DNA of 37,642 bases from a virus, in IMG/VR virus record IMGVR_UViG_3300038451_000392, positions 1 through 37,642 of that record. One strand, written 5' to 3'. Under the pieces are notes generated by a model, which worked only from the letters and a program-made list of their open reading frames with translations, was not told where the DNA came from and searched no databases. This document shows positions 13,150 through 21,723 of this stretch, one piece after another (within the stretch, counting starts at the first letter, position 1; every line of letters begins with the position of its first letter). Position numbers and translations under genes: made by a program.

Positions 13150-14145
13150 ATGCCAGAAAATGAAGACCAGTTGGCGCCCGAGCCATCCTTGGAAGATCTG
13201 AAGGCGATCTCGACTGGCAAAGCACCGGCCCCGGCTCCCGCGCCGGAGCCAAAACCAGCAACTTCCGAGGCCCCGCCTGCAGCCGCTCCAGTAGCACCCG
13301 AGCCGCCTCCAGCGGAGCCAAAAATCGCAGAAGCGGTGCCGGGAACCGCACCAGAACCGCAGAAGATCGAACCGGAAGCGCCCCCACAGCCCAAGAAACC
13401 GACTGGGCTGGAGCGGCGTTTCAGCAGATTAACCCGCGAGCGCGACGAAGCGTTGGCCGAAGCCGACCGAGCCAGAAAGGAACTCGAAACGGCAAAGCAG
13501 GCACCGGCGGCACCCCAGGTGGCGAAGCCGGAAGCCGGAGAGCCGGCCCCGCCTGATCCGGCCACCTGGGCCGGGACCTACGAGGAACTCGAAGGCGCCC
13601 GGACCAAGTACGCCAAAGACATCGCCGTTTGGACGATGCAGCAGGCCCGCAAGGAGGTCGAAGCGGACTTGAAACGGCGCCAGGAGGAAGCGAGCGGAGA
13701 GGGACGCGCCAGAGAGCTTCAGGCTAGCTGGGAGGGCCGCGCGCAAAAAGCGTTGGCGGCCAACCCGGAGTTTCAGGAAGCTGTCGATGTGGTGGGCCCA
13801 CTCGTTACGCAACTCGGGATGGCCGATCTCATCAAGGAGTCCGAGGTGGGGCCGGAGATCGTCCAGGAGTTGTACGAGAATACGGACGAACGCACCCGGA
13901 TTAGCAACCTCCAGAGATTCGGGAACCCGCTGCTCGTTGCACGGGAACTCGGAAAACTCGAAGCACGCCTCACGGCGGCCAAAGCCGCAAAAACGGCGCC
14001 ACCGCCGAAAGCGGCGCCAGTTGCGCCGCCGCTCCCCAAACCTCCGGCTACGCCGGGAGGCGGGGGCGTCGCCGCCGAACAAGCGCTGGAAGATCTTCCG
14101 ATCGATCAATTCAAGACCAAGGTTCGAGCTCAACTGCACGGTTGA
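13150..14145 (+). CDS. Scaffolding protein
   Basis: A 331-residue protein in the P22 gp8 position, between portal and coat. The first ~95 residues are Pro/Ala/Glu-rich and probably disordered. A charged coiled-coil follows (about 96-130, RRFSRLTRERDEALAEADRA), then a helical middle with ARKEVEADLKRRQEE. After another Pro-rich linker the protein ends in a short helical, basic tail (EDLPIDQFKTKVRAQLHG). Scaffolding proteins guide coat assembly and bind coat through a basic C-terminal helix, which this tail resembles. GAGGTG precedes the ATG. Sequence identity to known scaffolds is not evident; position and architecture are the argument. Confidence 0.75.
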   Translation: MPENEDQLAPEPSLEDLKAISTGKAPAPAPAPEPKPATSEAPPAAAPVAPEPPPAEPKIAEAVPGTAPEPQKIEPEAPPQPKKPTGLERRFSRLTRERDEALAEADRARKELETAKQAPAAPQVAKPEAGEPAPPDPATWAGTYEELEGARTKYAKDIAVWTMQQARKEVEADLKRRQEEASGEGRARELQASWEGRAQKALAANPEFQEAVDVVGPLVTQLGMADLIKESEVGPEIVQELYENTDERTRISNLQRFGNPLLVARELGKLEARLTAAKAAKTAPPPKAAPVAPPLPKPPATPGGGGVAAEQALEDLPIDQFKTKVRAQLHG

Positions 14146-14218
14146 AACGGTCGCCGCCGTAGTCGGTAAGACGCGGGGCGGCCAAGCCGGACTGTCGTGA
14201 GATAGGCCGGCTCAACTA

Positions 14219-14232
14219 CCGCCGAGAGGCGG
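14219..14232 (+). promoter_or_regulatory. 5' hairpin with GAGA tetraloop before the coat gene
   Basis: CCGCC-GAGA-GGCGG forms a perfect 5-base stem capped by a GNRA tetraloop. It ends directly before the coat ribosome site (GAGAAAGG) and 13 bases before the ATG. Such a hairpin could protect the 5' end of a processed coat mRNA or set its translation. Confidence 0.4.
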
Positions 14233-14245
14233 GAGAAAGGGCAAA

Positions 14246-15514
14246 ATGCCTAACGTTTTACTGACTCCGAATCTGCTCGCCAAGCTGATTCTGATGCACT
14301 TGGGCGAGCCGAGCGGCCTGAAGGTGGTTCGCAACATGAACCGGGAGTACGAGAAGACCTTCGGCCGGAAAGGGAACAAGCAGGGCGACACCCTGAGTGT
14401 TCTCAAACCTCAACGTTTCACGGTTTCCCACCGCTTGCAGTATGATCCCCAGCCGATCCAGAACATCAAGGTCCCGGTCAAAGTGGACCAGATCAGCCAG
14501 GTCGCCTACGACTGGGATTCCGTCGAGAAAACGTTGTCCTTGGATGACGCGGTAGCCCGGTATGGCCGTCCGGCCGCGATCGCCATGGCCAACGATGTGA
14601 ACATGCGCGCGGCCCAGTTCATCGCGCAGCAGTCCTTCAACTGGGTGGGGACTCCGGGTACCGTTCCGACCTCCATGGCGACCTATCTGGCCGCCGAAGA
14701 CCTGATGGTGGCGCAGGGCATGGGCCAGAACGAAACGCTTCACTGCATCGTCAACCGGAAGATGTCCTCGGCCTACATCGACGCGAACAAGGCGTTGTTC
14801 AATGACCAGAGATTGATCGGCCAACAGCAGCGCGAAGGCCGCGTCCAGAACCAAGTCGGGTACGAATGGGACATCGATCAGACCATCTATACCCACACCG
14901 TGGGCGCACTCGGAGGCACCCCGCTGATCGACGGCACGCAGCCGACCTCGACCGAAGGCAACAATGGCACGACGCTGTTCCTGTTCAAGGGCGTCGGCTC
15001 GACCGTCACCGGCATCTACAAGCTCGGCGACAAATTCACCGTCGCCGGCGTGTACTCGGTTCACCCTCAGACCCGCGTTTCAACGGGTTACCTCCAGCAG
15101 TTCAGCGTTCTCCAGGACGTGAACAGCGTCAGCACGGCCGCTACGGTCCTGGCAGCCCCCGGCATCACGCCTTCGGGACAGTATCAGAACGTGAACGCAA
15201 TCCCGGCGGACGGCGCCGAAGTCCAGTTCTGGGCGGGTGCGACCGGCACTCCGAATGCGTCGGCCGCCAAGGTGTTCAACTGCGGCCTGGTCTTTCATCG
15301 GGACGCTTTCACGTTTCTGAGCGTTCCGCTTGAGAATCCCGATCCGGGGATGGGTGCCATCGTGGCCCAACACCGCGATCCCGACACCGGGTTCGACCTT
15401 TCGGTCATCAGGGCATTCGATGGCGTGAACCGCAAGGAAATCAACCGGGTTGACGCTCTGTGGGGCCTGGGTTGGCTCTACCGGGAGTTGGCCACCGTCG
15501 TCGTGGGTTCGTAA
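14246..15514 (+). CDS. Major capsid (coat) protein, P22 gp5-like
   Basis: A 422-residue protein (P22 gp5 is 430). It opens with LLTPNLLAKLILMHLGEP and has the typical coat-fold blocks: NREYEKTFGRKGNKQGDTLS, then RFTVSH, DQISQVAYDWDSVEKTLSLD, RPAAIAMANDVNMRAA and a long I-domain-like strand region near 220-340. It ends with NRVDALWGLGWLYRELATVV. P22-type coat proteins use an HK97 fold with an inserted I-domain and form the icosahedral shell. A hairpin and a good ribosome site lie directly upstream, fitting high expression. No protease gene or cleavage delta-domain is visible, as expected for this group. Confidence 0.92.
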   Translation: MPNVLLTPNLLAKLILMHLGEPSGLKVVRNMNREYEKTFGRKGNKQGDTLSVLKPQRFTVSHRLQYDPQPIQNIKVPVKVDQISQVAYDWDSVEKTLSLDDAVARYGRPAAIAMANDVNMRAAQFIAQQSFNWVGTPGTVPTSMATYLAAEDLMVAQGMGQNETLHCIVNRKMSSAYIDANKALFNDQRLIGQQQREGRVQNQVGYEWDIDQTIYTHTVGALGGTPLIDGTQPTSTEGNNGTTLFLFKGVGSTVTGIYKLGDKFTVAGVYSVHPQTRVSTGYLQQFSVLQDVNSVSTAATVLAAPGITPSGQYQNVNAIPADGAEVQFWAGATGTPNASAAKVFNCGLVFHRDAFTFLSVPLENPDPGMGAIVAQHRDPDTGFDLSVIRAFDGVNRKEINRVDALWGLGWLYRELATVVVGS

Positions 15515-15540
15515 CGCGGCGAGAAAGAGAGGACACGACT

Positions 15541-16482
15541 ATGAGATCGATCAAGAAGGTTTTTCGCATCGTGGCGCTCGTCGCGCTATTGGCGGGTCTG
15601 GCGTTCGGGCAATACAACACGCTTGGCACGACCACGCTGACCAACGCAATCGACAACACCCAGACGCTGTGGGTGGTCGGTTCCACCGCTTCGTTCGTCG
15701 CCCCGACAATGGGGCAAAACGGGACCATGCTCTACCTGGACTTCGAGGCCGCTTACGTGGCCGAGATCCTGAGTTCGACCGTGGTCCGCGTCAAACGCAT
15801 CAATCCGTTGGCGCACAACGCCTCCAACACCATCTACTACGGACCTCCCAATCTGTTCTACAAGACCGATCCGGCCGGAGCTTGCACTTCCGCGGCCATG
15901 TTCGTCAATCCCTGGATCAACGTTGAAGGCGGAAAGATCTGGCAGTGCTCCAGCTCGCAATGGACCATCGTCAACGGCCCGTATTCAATCACGAGCACGG
16001 GCAGGGCGCGCTACTGCACCGTCCCGGTCGGCAGCGTGGCCTACGGTTCATTTGGGACCAGCACCACGCCTTCGGCGACCGTGGGTTATGTCGGAGACGT
16101 GTTCATCCCACGCGGCATCACGCTCACCGGCATCTCGGTGCTGAACGCGGCGACGGTCGGAACCAATAAGTGGGCCGTCGGTCTCTATGCCAGTGCCGGC
16201 GGAGCCGTGCTGGCCAATAGCACCCTGGCCGGGACCACAACCTCTGGGGGGGACGCTTTCCAGGATCTCCCGTTCACTGCGACCTATACCGTTCCAGGAC
16301 CAGCCCGGTACTGGATTATGGCTCAAATGAACGGCACGACCGATCGATTCCGCACCGTCGCTACGCTAACGTTTGTGGACGTGCTGTCGCAGGGCCCGAC
16401 CACCGTCTTCGGGACCATGCCGACTCTGACGCCACCGACCACGTTCACGGCCGACAAGGCGCCTATCGCTTGCGTGTACTGA
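15541..16482 (+). CDS. Secreted beta-rich protein in the head operon
   Basis: A 313-residue protein with GAGAGGA upstream of the ATG at 15541. It starts with a clear Sec signal peptide: basic MRSIKKVFR, a hydrophobic core, and probable cleavage near residues 22-24 (GLAFGQ). The mature part is rich in Thr, Gly and Ser with six cysteines. From about residue 155 it carries a domain (RYCTVPVGSVAYGSFGTSTT through FRTVATLTFVDVL) that I recall from uncultured phage proteins. Role unknown. A virion protein should not need export, so it may act in the host envelope, or be a virion protein carrying a host-derived leader. Confidence 0.65.
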   Translation: MRSIKKVFRIVALVALLAGLAFGQYNTLGTTTLTNAIDNTQTLWVVGSTASFVAPTMGQNGTMLYLDFEAAYVAEILSSTVVRVKRINPLAHNASNTIYYGPPNLFYKTDPAGACTSAAMFVNPWINVEGGKIWQCSSSQWTIVNGPYSITSTGRARYCTVPVGSVAYGSFGTSTTPSATVGYVGDVFIPRGITLTGISVLNAATVGTNKWAVGLYASAGGAVLANSTLAGTTTSGGDAFQDLPFTATYTVPGPARYWIMAQMNGTTDRFRTVATLTFVDVLSQGPTTVFGTMPTLTPPTTFTADKAPIACVY

Positions 16483-16545
16483 CGGGCGCGAGCAACTTCA
16501 TCAAACGGGGCGGGTTCCGACGCCCGCCCCACATCCTGTTGCAAA

Positions 16546-16815
16546 ATGGGCTATCCGAAGTGGAAGTACAGGGGGCTGGGGAAGAACGATCACCGCATTG
16601 TCCAGTCGGAGTCCGAGGAAATCGCGCTCGGTCCCGGCTGGGCGGACACACCAGCGGCTTTCCAGGCAGAGAATCGCGCCGACAAATTGACTTGCAGCCG
16701 ATGTCATCTGTCCGGACACAACATCCGCACCTGCTGGCAGAGGGAACATGATCCAAACAGTACTCGATCTAATCGACGACGCCGCCACGGTCGCCAACAT
16801 CAAACAGGCAGGTGA
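16546..16815 (+). CDS. Small protein with a CCHC zinc knuckle
   Basis: An 89-residue protein. The first 40 residues (MGYPKWKYRGLGKND, then ALGPGWADTPAAF) match a motif common in small phage proteins of the neck region. Residues near 50-63 (CSRCHLSGHNIRTC) fit C-x2-C-x4-H-x4-C exactly, the zinc knuckle known from retroviral nucleocapsids and RNA-binding proteins, followed by a very basic tail. The tail overlaps the next gene by 68 bases in another frame, so its end may be less constrained. Single-stranded nucleic acid binding is the expected activity; the role in the phage is unknown. Confidence 0.6.
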   Translation: MGYPKWKYRGLGKNDHRIVQSESEEIALGPGWADTPAAFQAENRADKLTCSRCHLSGHNIRTCWQREHDPNSTRSNRRRRHGRQHQTGR

Positions 16816-17761
16816 ATCGCTGGCTCCCGAGGAAGCCGCTCTGGGCCTTCGTTTTCTCAACCGCATGTTCGATGCTTGGGTGGCCGAGAAGCTGGCGCCA
16901 TTGGGACTTTTCCGGCGCTCCTGCACGCTCACCGGCGCCGCGTCCTACACGATCGGCTACGCGGCACCCGCCGTCGTAGGTACGGTGGACGGCAGCGGTG
17001 GGTTTACCATCACTTCGGGGACTCGCGTCATCAAGCTCTCGGTCGACGGCGAAACCGCCATCACGATCAATCTGACGACCGGTTCGAGGAGTCTGGCGCA
17101 GGTCGTCGCCGAAATCAACGTGGCACTGTCCACCGCGGGCGGCAATACGGCATTAGCGCTTTCCTTGATCGCCGGTGGGATCCACGTGGAGATCCTGGGA
17201 GGCACTTCGGGCGCGGCATCGTCCATCCAAATCCTCACCGTGACGAACAACGCCTACACGGTGCTCGGGTTCACTGTCGGCAGCACCACCACTACATCGA
17301 GTTTCTCGGCCGACCGTCCGGTCAAGATCAAGTCGGCCGAGACCGTCACGGCTTTGGGTGTATCCCGGCCCGTGGCGATCGTTCCGGCGGAAACGTGGGC
17401 CGCCGTCGCGGACAAGACCAGAGTCGGTCTGCTGATCGAGACGGCGTTCTGCGACTACGGGCAACCCGTTTCCACAATCTATGTGAGTCCGATGCCCTCG
17501 GACGGGACCTTCCTTCTCACCAACTACGAGACGGTGACGGCTTTCGCCTCCCTTGGAGACGCCGTGAATTTGGCGCCTGGATTCGCGGAAGCCGTGATCT
17601 CCGGTCTCGCTTTCAGACTTGCGGTAGCCTTCGGCAAGCCGAGTGCGGCCGTTCTGGCCGCCGTGGCGAACGCGGCGAAGGTTACCGTTGCCGCTTTGGT
17701 TCAAGAAATCGTCGGTCCGGTAACCGCGCAGCCAGCCGCTGCGCAACCGGCAGGACAATAA
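16748..17761 (+). CDS. gp4-like tail accessory/neck protein A with inserted domain
   Basis: A 337-residue protein. The flanking parts fit the P22 gp4 (tail accessory factor) group: a helical N-terminus with LGLRFLNRMFDAWVAEKL, the SYTIG strand at 66-70, then DRPVKIKSAETV from 189 and a helical C-terminus with VNLAPGFAEAVISGLAFRLA. Between YTIG and DRP is an insert (about 71-187) containing FTITSGTRVIKLSVDGETAI, a long 'LAQVVAEINVAL' helix and NNAYTVLGFTVG, which resembles the flagellar hook IN motif. gp4 rings extend the portal and close it after packaging. The next two genes are paralogues. The Ala/Gln/Pro tail is probably disordered. Confidence 0.75.
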   Translation: MIQTVLDLIDDAATVANIKQAGESLAPEEAALGLRFLNRMFDAWVAEKLAPLGLFRRSCTLTGAASYTIGYAAPAVVGTVDGSGGFTITSGTRVIKLSVDGETAITINLTTGSRSLAQVVAEINVALSTAGGNTALALSLIAGGIHVEILGGTSGAASSIQILTVTNNAYTVLGFTVGSTTTTSSFSADRPVKIKSAETVTALGVSRPVAIVPAETWAAVADKTRVGLLIETAFCDYGQPVSTIYVSPMPSDGTFLLTNYETVTAFASLGDAVNLAPGFAEAVISGLAFRLAVAFGKPSAAVLAAVANAAKVTVAALVQEIVGPVTAQPAAAQPAGQ

Positions 17762-17771
17762 GGGAATCGAA

Positions 17772-18833
17772 ATGCCAAACACGTTGTTGTTCCTTGTCAA
17801 TGATGCGCTCGGTCTGTTGCAGGTTCTGCCGCCGGGAGCCACGATTGGTCTGGATGGGCAAGCGCTCGGACTGCGCGCCGTGAACCGGCTGCTGAAGAGT
17901 CTGAACGCGGAGAAATTACTCATACCCGGACTGAGCTACGTCGATTGTGATCTGACCGGCGCCGCGTCCTACACGATCGGGTATGGGCCGCCGGCGGTAG
18001 TCGGAACCGTGGATGGAAGCGGCAGCTTTACGATCGCTGCGGGAAGCTGCAAGGTGAAACTCTCGATCGACGGAGAGGCGGCAGTCACCGTGACTCTGAC
18101 TACCGGTACGCGGACGCTCGCGGATGTAGTCGGCGAGACCAATGCCATTCTGGTGGCAGCCGGGGGAAACACGGCGTTGGCTCTGGCCAGCATTTCCAGC
18201 GGCATGTACGTCAAGATTTTGGGCGGAACGTTCGGTCCCAGTGCGGCTGTCCAGGTCATTGCGATCTCCGATGATGCCTACACCGTGCTGGGATTTACGG
18301 CCGGCACGACCACCTCCGGATCGGATTTTCCCGGCGACCGGCCAATCAAGATCGTTGCGGCCGTCACGGTGCTGGCCAATGGATCGGTTTTCCCGGTCAA
18401 CATCAAAACAGCCGCGCAGTGGGCGACCATTCCGGACAGAACGCGCACGGGTCTGATAGTAGAGGACGTCTTCTACGACGCGGGGTTCCCGGTGGGGACG
18501 CTGAAAGTCACGCCGAAACCCACTGGGGGGAAACTGGAGCTCACCACCTACCAGCCTGTAGCGGCTTTCACATCCATGAGCGATATCGTGGATCTGGCCC
18601 CCGGTTACGAACGCGCGCTGACGGCTCTCTTGGCCGTGGAGTTGGCGCCCTCGTGGTACAAAGAGGTCGGCCCGACACTGACCGGCTTGGCGGCGCAGGC
18701 GAAAACGACAATCCAACGCCTCCAGGTAGAGGTTCTCGGCATGGAGCCTCCAGTGCTCGGCATGAGCGCTCGTGACGAAGCTGCCGCGGCCTACACACCT
18801 TCCGCAGCACCCGCTGGTTCCAGGTTGCAATGA
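17772..18833 (+). CDS. gp4-like tail accessory/neck protein B with inserted domain
   Basis: A 353-residue paralogue of the preceding protein with the same domain order and matching residue numbers: YTIG at 67-70, insert 71-187, DRPIKI from 189, and a C-terminal VDLAPGYERALTALLAVELA. The insert is as similar as the flanks (both contain GGNTALAL and DAYTVLGFT or NAYTVLGFT). The DNA segment CCGGCGCCGCGTCCTACACG is identical in both genes, showing duplication with later conversion or recent origin. The start follows AAGGG. The last four bases overlap the next gene (ATGA). Either one paralogue is the ring protein and the other a new neck component, or both contribute to an enlarged ring. Confidence 0.75.
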   Translation: MPNTLLFLVNDALGLLQVLPPGATIGLDGQALGLRAVNRLLKSLNAEKLLIPGLSYVDCDLTGAASYTIGYGPPAVVGTVDGSGSFTIAAGSCKVKLSIDGEAAVTVTLTTGTRTLADVVGETNAILVAAGGNTALALASISSGMYVKILGGTFGPSAAVQVIAISDDAYTVLGFTAGTTTSGSDFPGDRPIKIVAAVTVLANGSVFPVNIKTAAQWATIPDRTRTGLIVEDVFYDAGFPVGTLKVTPKPTGGKLELTTYQPVAAFTSMSDIVDLAPGYERALTALLAVELAPSWYKEVGPTLTGLAAQAKTTIQRLQVEVLGMEPPVLGMSARDEAAAAYTPSAAPAGSRLQ

Positions 18834-19582
18834 CCTTCACGGAATTGATGAAGATGTCGGCGCAAGCGCTGGGGCATCTGCGCGCCGGGATGTCTCCGAA
18901 CGCTTCCCAACTGGCCGATGGCTTGGCTGCGATGAACGCCATGATCGCCGCCAGCAACACGTCCAGCGCCAATATCTTCACCCGTCGTCTGGATCAGTAC
19001 GTGATGGTGGCGAACAAGCAGGCGTACACGATTGGGGATCCGGCCGGTATCCTGACCGATCTCGCGGGTGTCCGTCCCATACGGATCGAGCATGACGGTG
19101 TGAATCTGTTCCTGACGACATCGCCGGTGATCCGGAGACCGATCAAGGTGCTGACCCAGGCGCAATGGGCGGACATCCGCCTCCAGGAGGTCTACACCTA
19201 CCCGGCGTATGTCTATTACGACGAGGCAAACTACGAGCCCGCCGCCACCCCGGTTCGCGCGCCAACGCTTCGATTCCATCCAATTCCCGCGGACGCTTAC
19301 CCGTGGGAGATGTACAGTTGGCAGCAGAACGCTCAGTTGGCGAGCGTTACTTCCGAGATCGTGTTCCCGCCTGGCTACGACGAGTACTGGATTTACAACC
19401 TGGCCTTGCGAATCGCGCCCATGCTGGGCGCTCCGATCACAACGCTCGTGGCGGAAATGGCCAGGAAGTCGGAAGCCGCGGTCCAGAGCCTCAATGCCAG
19501 AAGCCCGATGTTGAGCACCGATCCGGCGCTGGCTGGAAAGCATGGGACATTCTTCAACTGGTTGAGCCGGGAGATCAGATAG
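18830..19582 (+). CDS. gp4-like tail accessory/neck protein C (no insert)
   Basis: A 250-residue third member of the gp4-like group. Its N-terminus (AQALGHLRAGMSPNASQLAD, then GLAAMNAMIAA) and the strand AYTIGDPAG lead straight to GVRPIRIEHDGV without the long insert. A middle DYxYYD-like strand region and the C-terminal PPGYDEYWIYNLALRIAPML complete the fold. It is therefore the plain form, and the reference for defining the insert in the two neighbours. The ATG overlaps the preceding stop; AGGTTG may serve as ribosome site. Confidence 0.8.
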   Translation: MTFTELMKMSAQALGHLRAGMSPNASQLADGLAAMNAMIAASNTSSANIFTRRLDQYVMVANKQAYTIGDPAGILTDLAGVRPIRIEHDGVNLFLTTSPVIRRPIKVLTQAQWADIRLQEVYTYPAYVYYDEANYEPAATPVRAPTLRFHPIPADAYPWEMYSWQQNAQLASVTSEIVFPPGYDEYWIYNLALRIAPMLGAPITTLVAEMARKSEAAVQSLNARSPMLSTDPALAGKHGTFFNWLSREIR

Positions 19583-21079
19583 ATGGCGCGGTACCCAGGT
19601 TTCGTCGGGCCATCGGCGACCGGCCGTTCGTGGACTGCGGCTACGGACAGGTCCATCAACTGGTATCCGGAGCTCGCCCAGTACGCCCCAGCGCCTGAAA
19701 GCCCGATTCAATTGCGCCCGACGCCTGGCTACAAGCTATTCGGGACTCTGCCATCACCCGCAAACCAGGTCGAATCGCTGTACTCGGAGCCGAAGAGTGG
19801 GCGGGTGTTCTCGGCCAGCCAAGGCGTGCTGTACGAACTCGATTCGGGCGGCGGGATTAGCCAACTGGGGTTGCTCGGCTCTGGGCCCTATTCCTTCGCA
19901 AGCAATCCGGCCGGACAAGTGATGATCTGTTCGGGCGGCACGGGCGCGAGTGTACTACTGACCGGCATGGGTCTGATGGCGCCCAGCGGAACTTTCCTCG
20001 GTTCCGCGCTGGTGGATTACAGCGACGCCTACTTCATTATTTTGGTGCCGCACTCGCAACAGTTTCAGATTTCTCAACTCTTGGATGGATTGGCGGGATG
20101 GTCGGGGTTGGACTTCGGCAGCGCCTACGGATCCGCGGAAGACGTTGTCGCGCTGAAGGTGCTGCACCGGGAGCTGTGGGTCTTCGGGACGAAGCGCGGT
20201 GAGGTATACGCTAACACGGGCAATCCCAGTTTCCCGTTCGAGCGCGTCAGCAACGTCTACATCGAGCAGGGGATCAAGGCCCCGCAGACCCTGCGCATTC
20301 AGGACAACACGCTTTTTTGGCTTGGAGAGGATAGGCGCGGTCAGGGAATCGTATGGCGCGCCGAAGGCTACACACCGAAACGGATCAGCACCCACGCGCT
20401 GGAGTACTGGATTGCGAAATATGCGAAGGAGGGTCGGATAGACGACGCCGCAGCTTACGCTTATCAGGAGGAAGGGCACTTCTTTTACATGCTGCACTTC
20501 CCGTCCGCGAATCCCATTGTGACCTACATGGGCTACAATCTGCCGGTGACGGTCTACCAGGGAGCGGCTTGGTGCTACGACTGCACCACCGCGATGTGGC
20601 ACGAGCGTCTGCATTGGGACTCCGTCACGACGATGTGGCAGGGTTTTCGCGGCCGGTCCCACTGCTTCGGATTCGGGAAGCAACTCATCGGCGACTGGAA
20701 GAGCGGCAAGATCTACGAGATGTCCTCGGATTTCTTCGATGACGCGGGAGATCCCCTGCGAAGGGTGCGCGTGGCTCCCCACGTGACGGACGAACTCAAG
20801 CGGATCTTCTACAACCAGTTCCGGCTCAATATCCAAGTGGGCGAGGGATCGAAGGAGGATCTTGATCCTCACATTGCGCTGCGGATGACGGATGACGGTG
20901 GCAAGACTTGGAGCTCCGAGCGCGGCCGCTCCCTTGGCAAACAGGGACGCTGGAATACGCTGGTGCGCTGGAACCAACTTGGCGCGGCCAGGCGTCGCGC
21001 TTTCGAGGTTTCAACCACGGCAGCCGTTCCTGTGACCTTGTTGGACGCCTACCTGGAACTCGAGGAGGGTCTCGACTGA
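19583..21079 (+). CDS. Packaged DNA stabilisation protein, P22 gp10-like
   Basis: A 498-residue protein (P22 gp10 is 472). It begins GFVGPSATGRSWTAATDRSINWYPE, a hallmark of this family (ARYPGF.G.S...RS...D...NWYPE), and continues with repeated strand blocks, such as LKVLHRELWVFGTKRGEVYA and IDDAAAYAYQEEGHFFYML. It ends with DDGGKTWSSER and a strand-rich tail. gp10 binds below gp4, forms a hexameric tail plug and keeps packaged DNA inside. Gene order directly after the gp4-like genes supports this. The ATG at 19583 has GGGAGA upstream. Confidence 0.9.
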   Translation: MARYPGFVGPSATGRSWTAATDRSINWYPELAQYAPAPESPIQLRPTPGYKLFGTLPSPANQVESLYSEPKSGRVFSASQGVLYELDSGGGISQLGLLGSGPYSFASNPAGQVMICSGGTGASVLLTGMGLMAPSGTFLGSALVDYSDAYFIILVPHSQQFQISQLLDGLAGWSGLDFGSAYGSAEDVVALKVLHRELWVFGTKRGEVYANTGNPSFPFERVSNVYIEQGIKAPQTLRIQDNTLFWLGEDRRGQGIVWRAEGYTPKRISTHALEYWIAKYAKEGRIDDAAAYAYQEEGHFFYMLHFPSANPIVTYMGYNLPVTVYQGAAWCYDCTTAMWHERLHWDSVTTMWQGFRGRSHCFGFGKQLIGDWKSGKIYEMSSDFFDDAGDPLRRVRVAPHVTDELKRIFYNQFRLNIQVGEGSKEDLDPHIALRMTDDGGKTWSSERGRSLGKQGRWNTLVRWNQLGAARRRAFEVSTTAAVPVTLLDAYLELEEGLD

Positions 21080-21723
21080 TGGCGCTGGAAACCTTTCCAA
21101 GGCGCGAAGCTCTAGCAGGTCAGGACGGACTTCTATCGAAGTCGTGGTTGAGGTGGTTCACGAAACTGCGCGCGGCGGCGGCGCTCGGCGAGGATGCGGC
21201 TACGCAGCTGGCACTCTTGCAGCGGCCCCAACCGCCAAACCAGTCGGCGGATGATTCAGGCTTGCTCCCGATCGTCACGCCGCCGAGTCCACCTGGAACC
21301 CAACAGCCGGAGCAACAGTACGAGAAGTTTACCTTTGGCATCGGCCGAGGCGGGCCGGCGGCAGTCGGTAACGATCTGGAAGGCCATCTCATGCTTAAAT
21401 TCGGGGGCCGATTGGTCGAAGTGACGGGGAACGCGAAGATGCCCGGCATAACACTACCCCTGTACATAGACCTACCGATCTCGACCGACCAGGGTGATAA
21501 TTGGAATTCCATTTTCCTGACCGGCGGAGTCGCCGATGCGCACAAATTGGTGATTCCTGCTAACAACACAAAGGAACACGCGCAGAGAACGTTCGCCCCG
21601 ACTCGCCTGATGCTTCCGCCTCGCGTCTGGATGCGGATTGACCTGCTGCCGGGCAGCGCGGAGGACGCCGAGTACATCGAAGTCACGGGCTACTGCATCG
21701 TCCCTTCTGGAGGCGTGTCCTGA
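21079..21723 (+). CDS. Tail protein in the gp26 (needle) position
   Basis: A 214-residue protein. The TGATG overlap and GAGGAGG upstream fix the start at 21079 rather than the longer open frame. The N-terminus is helical (LLSKSWLRWFTKLRAAAALG), a Pro/Gln-rich linker follows, and the rest is strand-rich (EKFTFGIGRGGPAAVGNDLE, MRIDLLPGSAEDAEYIEVTG). P22 places the tail needle gene 26 here, but the long trimeric coiled-coil of gp26 is not evident. A role as needle or needle adaptor is a positional inference only. Confidence 0.5.
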   Translation: MALETFPRREALAGQDGLLSKSWLRWFTKLRAAAALGEDAATQLALLQRPQPPNQSADDSGLLPIVTPPSPPGTQQPEQQYEKFTFGIGRGGPAAVGNDLEGHLMLKFGGRLVEVTGNAKMPGITLPLYIDLPISTDQGDNWNSIFLTGGVADAHKLVIPANNTKEHAQRTFAPTRLMLPPRVWMRIDLLPGSAEDAEYIEVTGYCIVPSGGVS

